5,367 bases of DNA from Dehalococcoidia bacterium (GTDB lineage Bacteria; Chloroflexota; Dehalococcoidia; Dehalococcoidales; JAUXAE01): contig DAOUZU010000076.1 of NCBI GenBank assembly GCA_030665535.1, forward strand, positions 1 through 5,367. Direction: 5' to 3'. This document shows, in pieces, positions 1 through 5,151 of this stretch. Each line of letters starts with the position of its first letter. The first letter of the stretch is position 1. The position numbers and the translations under genes are program-made. The notes beneath the pieces are model-generated. The model worked only from the letters and a program-made list of their open reading frames with translations. It searched no databases and was not told the origin of the DNA.

Positions 1-420
1 ACGGCGACCATTGAAACAGAAAAGGGGAAACTGGTACTGGAGCTGTACGCCGGTGATGTTCCGCTAACGGTCAATAACTTTGTGTTCCTGGCGCGGGAGG
101 GCTTCTATAACAATACGACATTCCACCGCGTTATCGCCGGCTTTATGGCACAGGGAGGAGACCCCACCGGAACTGGAACCGGTGGCCCTGGCTATTCATT
201 TGCAGATGAATTTACCGAACATACCCATGTCACCGGAGCTCTATCAATGGCTAATGCCGGCCCTAATACCAATGGTTCCCAGTTTTTCATCACCTATGCT
301 CCCCAACCACACCTTGACGGCAGGCATTCGGTATTTGGCCAATTGATAGATGGCATGGATATCCTTGAGGCAATTGAGCAGGGTGACACGATGGTACGGA
401 TAACCGTAGAGGAAAAGTGA
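1..420 (+). CDS. Cyclophilin-type peptidyl-prolyl cis-trans isomerase, 5' end missing
   Basis: This is the C-terminal 139 residues of a cyclophilin, which catalyses cis-trans isomerisation of Xaa-Pro bonds during protein folding. The frame is open from base 1 and ends at TGA 418-420, so the true start and any signal peptide lie outside the window. GTG at 82 is an internal Val codon, because conserved cyclophilin sequence (ATIETEKG, VNNFVFLA) precedes it. Visible family motifs are TTFHRVIAGFMAQGGDP (residues 39-55), GALSMANAG, NGSQFFIT (91-98) and LDGRHSVFG (105-113). By alignment to human CypA, the catalytic Arg is R43, with F48, Q51, F96 and H109 lining the pocket, so the enzyme should be active. 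The residue matching CypA W121 is H104, a common bacterial change associated with weak cyclosporin binding. Whether it is cytoplasmic or exported cannot be decided from this fragment. Confidence 0.95.
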   Translation, partial: TATIETEKGKLVLELYAGDVPLTVNNFVFLAREGFYNNTTFHRVIAGFMAQGGDPTGTGTGGPGYSFADEFTEHTHVTGALSMANAGPNTNGSQFFITYAPQPHLDGRHSVFGQLIDGMDILEAIEQGDTMVRITVEEK

Positions 421-422
421 AC

Positions 423-461
423 GCTCTGTAGTGCCTTTTACAAGCCAACTGCAAACAGAGC
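423..461 (+). terminator. Weak inverted repeat after the cyclophilin gene, possible terminator
   Basis: GCTCTGT at 423-429 and ACAGAGC at 455-461 form a perfect 7-bp inverted repeat starting three bases after the cyclophilin stop. The loop is long (25 bases) and the downstream sequence (TTAATTAC) is AT-rich but is not a T run. The position suits transcription termination, but the structure is poor for an intrinsic terminator and could be chance. Confidence 0.22.
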
Positions 462-620
462 TTAATTACATTGTGGTATTGGATAGTGCAAACTGAAGCT
501 AAAACGCCTGACAGACTATGAACAATCCGTCAGCTTGTTGCATTTTATCCTGCACATGGAAGACGGCAAACTGTGTTGAGTTATTCAGTAGGGTAGGTTA
601 AGGTCAGTGGGGGGCCGGAA
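462..620. other. Intergenic region upstream of the tandem HtrA-like genes
   Basis: No convincing reading frame or RNA gene is seen here. It presumably carries the promoter for the two HtrA-like genes. The best candidate I can find is TTGAGT at 576-581 with a poor -10 (TAAGGT, 599-604, 17-base spacing), which is too weak to call. A short imperfect hairpin, CTGAC/GTCAG, lies around 508-533. The sequence just before the ATG at 621 is a G run (608-614) rather than a good Shine-Dalgarno site. Confidence 0.4.
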
Positions 621-1463
621 ATGAGTAGATTTACGGCAATCCTGGCATCTCTACTTGTAATCGTAATTGGCGTAAACGGCTTCTTCTACTGGCAGCAGGG
701 CCAGGACCTGGACGATGCCCGTAGCCAGGTTGACGCCCTCGACGGCCAGATTGCGTCATTTGAGTCAACCATCGCCGGACTCGTTGATGACATTACCGAC
801 ACCGGCAGCAACATTACCTCCATTGATAGAGACATATCGTTTCTTATGGCAGAGGTAGCCAATTTCAACACGACCGGCGAATCGGTGGCCGATGTCATTC
901 CCCTGGTAGCCCCTGTTGTTGTCAGGATAGAGGTGGATTCGCCATCGAACCGCACCCCGGGCAGTGGCATTATATTCACGCAGGACGGCTATGTGATAAC
1001 CAACTCCCACGTGATTGAAGGTAATACGTCCGTTTCGGTAACGCTGCCGGGAGGACAGAGCTACACGGCGGCGGTAGTCGGCGACGACCCGGAGCTTGAC
1101 CTGGCCATTCTTGAAATAGATAGCAACCGCACTGACTTCCCCGTGGCCATCTTCGGCATATATGAGGACATAACCGTCGGTGAGAGGGTGGTGGCCCTGG
1201 GTTATCCCTACTCTGACGACCTTGGCGGTGAATTGTCTGCCGTAGACGGCATAGTATCCTCTCTCAAGTTTATAAACGATTATGATTATATCCAGACAGA
1301 TGTTGAAATAAGCCTGGGCTACGGCGGCGGTCCGCTGGTCAATCTGAATGGTGAAGTGATAGGTATTATTACCTGGACATTCCCCGCTGGCGAAGGGCTG
1401 AAGTTCGCCATACCGGTGAACAATATTGCGGACTTTATCGAAAGCATAATCGGGGCGATTTAG
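621..1463 (+). CDS. Membrane-anchored HtrA/trypsin-like pseudoprotease (catalytic Ser replaced by Gly)
   Basis: This 280-residue protein has the same plan as its downstream neighbour. A hydrophobic segment at residues 4-22 acts as an uncleaved signal anchor or signal peptide. A polar region rich in Asp, Ser and Ile (about 25-88) is a likely coiled coil, and an S1C (HtrA/DegP-type) protease domain fills about 90-275. No PDZ domain follows, whereas classical DegP/DegQ proteins have one or two. The His of TNSHVIEG (H130) and the Asp of DPELDLAIL (D160) are present. The nucleophile motif GNSGGP, however, reads GYGGGP (233-238), with Gly235 (GGC, 1323-1325) in the serine position. The substrate-pocket loop is also altered: LKFAIP replaces the usual GFxIP, with K261 in place of Gly. 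Peptide-bond hydrolysis is therefore not expected. A binding, scaffold or regulatory role beside the active paralogue is inference. The frame is intact and well conserved, which argues against a decaying pseudogene. The ATG at 621 is chosen because the anchor follows directly, although its ribosome site is weak. Confidence 0.9.
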   Translation: MSRFTAILASLLVIVIGVNGFFYWQQGQDLDDARSQVDALDGQIASFESTIAGLVDDITDTGSNITSIDRDISFLMAEVANFNTTGESVADVIPLVAPVVVRIEVDSPSNRTPGSGIIFTQDGYVITNSHVIEGNTSVSVTLPGGQSYTAAVVGDDPELDLAILEIDSNRTDFPVAIFGIYEDITVGERVVALGYPYSDDLGGELSAVDGIVSSLKFINDYDYIQTDVEISLGYGGGPLVNLNGEVIGIITWTFPAGEGLKFAIPVNNIADFIESIIGAI

Positions 1464-1467
1464 GAGG
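1462..1467 (+). promoter_or_regulatory. Strong Shine-Dalgarno site of the second HtrA-like gene
   Basis: AGGAGG lies six bases before the ATG at 1474 and overlaps the TAG stop (1461-1463) of the preceding gene. Ribosomes finishing the first gene would be delivered directly to this site, which indicates one bicistronic message with coupled translation. It is stronger than the site of the upstream gene, so the active protease may be made in larger amounts than its inactive partner (inference). Confidence 0.85.
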
Positions 1468-1473
1468 CTCGAG

Positions 1474-2316
1474 ATGAACAGACTGGCAGTTATCGTGTTG
1501 TCTTTGCTCATAGTCTTGAGCGGAGCCGGCGGCTTTATGATATTGCAGCAGGGCCAGGACCTTGACGATACCCTGAGCCAGGTCGCAGCCTTGAGCGGGC
1601 AGGTGGCGTCTATTGTATCAAGCGTATCCTCGTTCAGCAGCGATATGTCCGACCTGCAAAGCAGCCTGGAAAACATCCGGGGTGATGTTGCCGGCCTTGA
1701 GGAGAGTATCGGCGGCCTGGAAACGACGGGCAGCGCTATGCTGGACGTTGTCGCCCTTCTCAGGCCTTCGGTGGTCTATGTTGAGGTGGAACTAAGCCCC
1801 TTCGGCGCCGGTTCGGGTTCCGGTGTGATACTGACCGGAGAAGGCTACGTTATGACCAATTACCATGTCATTGAGGATAATACCTCCATCCAGGTAACGC
1901 TGTCTGGTGGGGACAGCTATTCCGCCACTGTTATTGATGGTGACCGTGATCTTGACCTGGCTATACTGAAGCTGGGTTCCAGCCGGGACGATTTTCCGGC
2001 AGCCGCGCTGGGAGACTACCAAGACATAACCATCGGTGAAGGGGTAATTGCCCTGGGCTTCCCCTTTCCTACCGATATTGGCGAGGAGTTGTCGGTATCA
2101 AGTGGTATCGTTTCCTCCCTGAGGTTCATAGACGGCTATCAGTATATCCAGACCGATGCCGCCATCAACAATGGCAACAGCGGCGGGCCGCTGGTCAACC
2201 TAAAGGGCGAGGTCATCGGCATAAACAGCTGGGTATTCACACTCGGTGAGGGGCTTGGATTTTCCATCCCAGTGAACAATATGAAGGAGTTCATCGTAAG
2301 CACGATTGGCAGTTGA
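1474..2316 (+). CDS. Membrane-anchored HtrA/trypsin-like serine protease, PDZ-less
   Basis: This is a 280-residue serine protease of the S1C (HtrA/DegP-like) family, expected to cut misfolded or specific proteins outside the cytoplasmic membrane. A hydrophobic segment at residues 4-24 anchors or exports it. Residues about 25-85 form a Ser/Leu/Asp-rich probable coiled coil, and the protease domain spans about 90-276. The triad is complete: H131 in TNYHVIED, D161 in DRDLDLAIL and S236 in GNSGGPLVN (234-242; Ser codon 2179-2181). The pocket loop LGFSIPVNN (261-269) is also typical. There is no C-terminal PDZ domain, so substrate recognition or oligomerisation may rest on the coiled coil. It lies 10 bases after its inactive paralogue and is probably co-transcribed with it. 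The start is fixed by the AGGAGG at 1462-1467. Family membership and catalytic competence are clear, but the substrate is unknown. Confidence 0.94.
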   Translation: MNRLAVIVLSLLIVLSGAGGFMILQQGQDLDDTLSQVAALSGQVASIVSSVSSFSSDMSDLQSSLENIRGDVAGLEESIGGLETTGSAMLDVVALLRPSVVYVEVELSPFGAGSGSGVILTGEGYVMTNYHVIEDNTSIQVTLSGGDSYSATVIDGDRDLDLAILKLGSSRDDFPAAALGDYQDITIGEGVIALGFPFPTDIGEELSVSSGIVSSLRFIDGYQYIQTDAAINNGNSGGPLVNLKGEVIGINSWVFTLGEGLGFSIPVNNMKEFIVSTIGS

Positions 2317-2361
2317 TAGCTGCTGATGCGGTTTGCTAACAACACATCCCCAGTCTGTGTA

Positions 2362-2397
2362 TTGATTTGAGTTGCATTAGGGTATACACTCGGCAAC
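2362..2397 (+). promoter_or_regulatory. Possible promoter with overlapping palindrome before the DUF4389 gene
   Basis: In the 103-base gap after the protease gene, TTGATT (2362-2367) and TATACA (2383-2388) resemble -35 and -10 boxes, although the 15-base spacing is short. The putative -10 overlaps the palindrome GTATAC (2382-2387). That palindrome is flanked almost symmetrically by GTTGC (2371-2375) and GCAAC (2393-2397), an arrangement that could be an operator. Everything here is pattern matching. It would mean the DUF4389 gene can be transcribed separately from the protease pair. Confidence 0.3.
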
Positions 2398-2419
2398 AAC
2401 AATACGGGAGAATAAGCCC

Positions 2420-3055
2420 ATGGCAGACAAACCTGAGAACTACCCAGCGACCCTATCCATTGACTACCCCGATAGGCCTCTCAACAGGCTAACCACTTTC
2501 TTCAGACCGTTCGTCGTTATACCTATCGCCATAGTGCTATCGCTGGTCAGCGGTACTGTTTATCAATGGACTGTTGATGGGGTGGTGTACCAATGGGCCG
2601 GCACGGGAGGTGTAGCTACCTTTGCCCTGTTGCTGATGATACTTTTTCGCCAGAAGTACCCCCGCTGGTGGTTTGACTGGAATCTTGCCCTTACCAGATT
2701 CGGCTATCGCGTCTCAGCCTATATGGGCCTGCTGAGGGACGAATACCCGTCCACCGATGAGGAGCAGGCCATCCATGTCAATCTGGAATACCCGGACGCT
2801 GAGAAGGATATAGACCGCGGGATGCCGCTCGTCAAATGGTTCCTGGCCATTCCGCATTACATTGTGTTAGCGTTCCTGTCCGTAGCCGCAGTGGTCAGCG
2901 TTATCGTTGCCTGGTTTGCCATCCTTTTCACTGGTAAGTACCCGGTTGGTTTATTCAACTTCGTCACCGGTGTTTTACGTTGGTCGCTAAGGGTCTCCGC
3001 CTACGCCTTCCTGCTAATCACCGATGAATATCCGCCCTTCAGCCTGGAAGTATAG
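2420..3055 (+). CDS. DUF4389 domain-containing membrane protein with two repeated halves
   Basis: This 211-residue integral membrane protein is recognised as DUF4389-like from its YP-x-R, FFRPFVVIPIAIVL and KWFLAIPHYIVL motifs. The function of the family is unknown to me. Hydrophobic segments lie at about residues 30-48, 62-77 and 140-171, the last being long enough for one long or two short helices. The two halves match. Residues 15-110 run from DYPDRP through a membrane part to KYP.WWF, then RVSAYMGLLRDEYP. Residues 123-205 run from EYPDAE through a membrane part to KYPVGLF, then RVSAYAFLLITDEYP. The start is supported by GGGAG at 2406-2410, nine bases upstream. The gene follows the HtrA-like pair on the same strand after 103 bases, so it may share their message or use its own promoter. 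The protein has no visible enzyme motif. Confidence 0.85.
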   Translation: MADKPENYPATLSIDYPDRPLNRLTTFFRPFVVIPIAIVLSLVSGTVYQWTVDGVVYQWAGTGGVATFALLLMILFRQKYPRWWFDWNLALTRFGYRVSAYMGLLRDEYPSTDEEQAIHVNLEYPDAEKDIDRGMPLVKWFLAIPHYIVLAFLSVAAVVSVIVAWFAILFTGKYPVGLFNFVTGVLRWSLRVSAYAFLLITDEYPPFSLEV

Positions 3056-3219
3056 ACTGCAGAATAAGGGAATAGTGTTTCACTAGCACATTCGGTAAAC
3101 AATATTACCTTCGGGATTAACCGAAACTAATCTCGTATCACTGCGCTGACTTTCTCCAAGCCCTCCAGTGGGTTACTAAACAGCGGTGACATTCGCGGCT
3201 TAGGGAGTGAAGGATCCCG
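3056..3219. other. Gap between convergent genes, with small hairpins
   Basis: This 164-base region separates the 3' ends of the DUF4389 gene (+) and the ABC operon (-) and shows no gene. A perfect 5-bp stem with a TTT loop, TAGTG/CACTA, lies at 3073-3085. A larger inverted repeat, TTCGGTAAA (3091-3099) with TTAACCGAA (3117-3125), pairs at eight of nine positions. Inside it, GGTAA (3094-3098) and TTACC (3105-3109) form an alternative small hairpin. None is followed by a T run on either strand, so a role in bidirectional termination is possible but unproven. Confidence 0.4.
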
Positions 3220-4224
3220 TCAGGAATAGAGGTGACAAGCGGTGATATGGCCCTTTTCCACCGCCAGTGTCGGCGGCGGCTGGATGTCACATTTGCCCAG
3301 CACGATATCCGGGCAGCGGGGGTGGAAGCGGCAGCCAGCGGGGGCGCCGATAGGGCTGGGCGGCTCGCCGGGGATGACCTGCCGCTGGTGGAAGCGGTTG
3401 GCCGGGTCCGGGGAGGGGACGGCGTTAATAAGCGCCCTGGTGTAGGGGTGGCGCGGGTTTCGCAGCAGGTTCAGGGTTGGCCCCAGCTCCACTATCTTCC
3501 CCAGGTACATAACGGCGATACGGTGGCAGAAGTAGCGGGCGGTGGCGATGTCGTGGGTGATGTAGAGGTAGCCCATGCGGCGGCGTTTCTGAAGTTCCTT
3601 AAAGAGGTAGAGGATTTCAGCCCGATTGGATGCGTCTATCATCGAGACGGGCTCATCGGCCAGGATATACTGCGGTTCCAGAATCAGGGCCCGGGCGATG
3701 GCCAGTCGCTGGCGTTGCCCGCCGGAGAGCATATGGGTGTACTTGGGCAGGAACTCACCCGTCGGCCGTAGCTTGACCTCTTCCAGCACCTTGTCTATCA
3801 TCTCCCGCCTCTGGCTGTTGCTGCCGAGACCGTGGATGATGAGAGGCTCTTCCAGAATCTCGTAGACGTTCATAAAGGGGTCTATGCTGGCGAAAGGGTC
3901 CTGGAAGATACCCTGCATGCGCCGGCGGAGGGTCTTCAGGCCAGCCTCCGGCGTCTGGGATATATCCTCACCGTTGAAGAGAATAGCACCGGCACTGGGC
4001 TTCAGCAGACGCAGCGAAACCCTGCCCAGGGTTGTTTTGCCGCAGCCGGACTGGCCGACGATACCCAGCGTCTCGCCGACACCCAGTTCAAGGCTGACAT
4101 CGTCCACCGCCCGCAACGCCTGGGAGCGGAAGAGCCGCTTCCGGGAGTAGAAGTCTAACGTTATGCCCTTAAGCTCAAGCAGCTTATTCATTATGTTTAC
4201 CGTAGAGCCAGCATTGGATTTCAT
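3220..4224 (-). CDS. dppF: Peptide-type ABC transporter ATP-binding protein, DppF/OppF family
   Basis: This is one of the two ATPases that power a peptide/nickel-family ABC importer at the inner face of the membrane. In 334 residues it shows Walker A GQSGCGKTT (57-65), Q-loop FQDP (Q108), signature LSGGQRQR (166-173), Walker B YILADEP with catalytic E191, and switch His H224. The D-loop region reads VSMIDAS instead of the usual SALD. The C-terminal oligopeptide domain (about 258-334) has PYTRAL, IPGEPPSP and Cys at 298, 304, 312 and 330. In relatives, such cysteines bind an iron-sulphur cluster. The start at 4224 has AGGA (4233-4236) eight bases upstream but overlaps the preceding gene by 41 bases. 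The alternative ATG at 4189-4191 (MNKLLELKG) fits the family N-terminus better, would overlap by only 8 bases and has no Shine-Dalgarno site. Either is possible. Dpp/Opp naming reflects family and gene order; the substrate is not known. Confidence 0.93.
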   Translation of the reverse strand: MKSNAGSTVNIMNKLLELKGITLDFYSRKRLFRSQALRAVDDVSLELGVGETLGIVGQSGCGKTTLGRVSLRLLKPSAGAILFNGEDISQTPEAGLKTLRRRMQGIFQDPFASIDPFMNVYEILEEPLIIHGLGSNSQRREMIDKVLEEVKLRPTGEFLPKYTHMLSGGQRQRLAIARALILEPQYILADEPVSMIDASNRAEILYLFKELQKRRRMGYLYITHDIATARYFCHRIAVMYLGKIVELGPTLNLLRNPRHPYTRALINAVPSPDPANRFHQRQVIPGEPPSPIGAPAGCRFHPRCPDIVLGKCDIQPPPTLAVEKGHITACHLYS

Positions 4225-5149
4225 GGCCCGTATCCTGCCGGAAAACTGGCGGTGGCTCGGCCAGGCAGCGCTCCAGGGTCAGGTGACAGCGGGGCTGGAA
4301 GTAGCAGCCCACGGGAAGGGCCGTCATTTCAGGGGGAGCTCCGGGGATGAACTGGGGGGCCACATCCTCTGTCAGCCGGGGGATACTGGCCAGGAGCTTC
4401 TGGGAATAGGGGTGCCGGGGGTCAAGGAGTATCTCCTCAGCGCTGCCTTGTTCCACTATCTGGCCGGCATACATAACGGCGATTGCGTCGCAGAGATCGC
4501 TGGCCAGGGCCAGGTCGTGGGTGATGAAAAGGCTGGTCAGCTTGAGTTCGCTTTTAAACCTCTTAAGCAGGTTCAAAATCTGGGCCTGTATCATCACGTC
4601 CAGGGCCGAGGTGGGCTCGTCTAGGATTATCAGTTCCGGTTCAAGGACCAGGGCCATGGCTATCATCACCCGCTGCTTCATACCGCCGGAAAGCTCATGG
4701 GGATAGCTGTTGGCCACATCCGGGGAGAGCATGACCATTTCCAGCAGACGACGGGCTGTTGCATCGGCCTGCCGGCGGCTGAAACCAGGATTAAGGAGAA
4801 GCGGCTCGGCTACCTGCCGGCCAACCTTCATCACCGGGTTGAGCGAGTCCATTGCTCCCTGGAAGACCATGGATATCTTGCGCCACCTTATCTGACGGCG
4901 GTAGTCCTCATTACTAAGCTTATAGATGTCCACGCCCTCAAGCTCCATACAGCCGGTGAAGGCGGCCACGTTGCGCGGTAGGATGCGCATCAGGGCCAGC
5001 GCCAGGCTGCTCTTGCCGGCGCCGGATTCGCCGACGATTCCCAAAGTCTGCCCCTGCTCCACGCTGAAGGAGACGCCGGCCACCGCCGGCAGCACCCCGT
5101 TATCCGTGTTATAGGACAGGCGCAGGTCTTTAACGTTTAGTAGCGGCAT
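4184..5149 (-). CDS. dppD: Peptide-type ABC transporter ATP-binding protein, DppD/OppD family
   Basis: This 321-residue ATPase pairs with the DppF-like subunit encoded next to it. Its motifs are Walker A GESGAGKSS (40-48), Q-loop FQGAMDSLNP (Q97; typical of the DppD/OppD branch), signature LSGGMKQR (153-160), Walker B LIILDEP with catalytic E178, D-loop SALD (181-184) and switch His H211. All are intact. The oligopeptide C-terminal domain begins near HPYSQKLL (246-253), followed by IPGAPP and Cys 282, 288, 295 and 313, spaced x5, x6, x17 as in iron-sulphur-binding relatives. The ATG at 5147-5149 is supported by GAGGA seven bases upstream, and it begins two bases after the permease stop. The 3' end overlaps the DppF-like gene. 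The order permease-DppD-DppF is the standard one for dpp/opp operons. The transported substrate (peptides, or possibly nickel or another small solute) cannot be told from the ATPase. Confidence 0.95.
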   Translation of the reverse strand: MPLLNVKDLRLSYNTDNGVLPAVAGVSFSVEQGQTLGIVGESGAGKSSLALALMRILPRNVAAFTGCMELEGVDIYKLSNEDYRRQIRWRKISMVFQGAMDSLNPVMKVGRQVAEPLLLNPGFSRRQADATARRLLEMVMLSPDVANSYPHELSGGMKQRVMIAMALVLEPELIILDEPTSALDVMIQAQILNLLKRFKSELKLTSLFITHDLALASDLCDAIAVMYAGQIVEQGSAEEILLDPRHPYSQKLLASIPRLTEDVAPQFIPGAPPEMTALPVGCYFQPRCHLTLERCLAEPPPVFRQDTGHEIQCWLYGKHNE

Positions 5150-5151
5150 AG

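Larger units (their letters stand above)
621..2316 (+). repeat. Tandem gene duplication (two HtrA-like paralogues)
   Basis: The two adjacent genes encode proteins of identical length (280 residues) that align almost end to end, with about a one-residue offset by the catalytic His (130 versus 131). They share the block QQGQDLDD...SQV.AL.GQ.AS at residues 25-46 in the same register, and the DNA is identical over 17 bases (693-709 and 1546-1562). Later shared blocks include VIE.NTS, DLDLAIL, GIVSSL.FI, YIQTD and IPVNN. The copies are clearly diverged in sequence, so this is an established duplication rather than a recent repeat or an assembly artefact. Confidence 0.88.

Noticed and set aside
80..346. 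An 88-codon plus-strand frame overlapping the cyclophilin
   Set aside because: It is out of frame with the strongly conserved cyclophilin sequence and its translation resembles no protein family.
1323..1325. Ser-to-Gly change explained as a single sequencing error
   Set aside because: One A-to-G error could convert AGC to GGC, but the adjacent Asn-to-Tyr, the preceding NN-to-SL and the pocket-loop Gly-to-Lys changes are independent, so real divergence is more likely. Raw reads would settle it.
621..1463. Calling the first HtrA-like gene a pseudogene
   Set aside because: The frame is full length, equal in size to its active paralogue, and the fold-defining motifs are retained. Only active-site positions have changed, so it is better described as an inactive-enzyme homologue.
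765..1676. A 303-codon open frame on the minus strand running across both HtrA-like genes
   Set aside because: It is antisense to two clear protein-coding genes whose catalytic motifs and paralogy are evident. Its translation shows no recognisable domain, and its C-terminal half mirrors conserved sense codons. Long antisense frames are common opposite GC-rich genes.
3232..4624. Several plus-strand open frames (including 3232-3771, 3832-4158 and 4163-4624)
   Set aside because: All lie antisense to the two ABC ATPases, whose Walker A, signature and Walker B motifs are complete on the minus strand. The translations look like compositional shadows.
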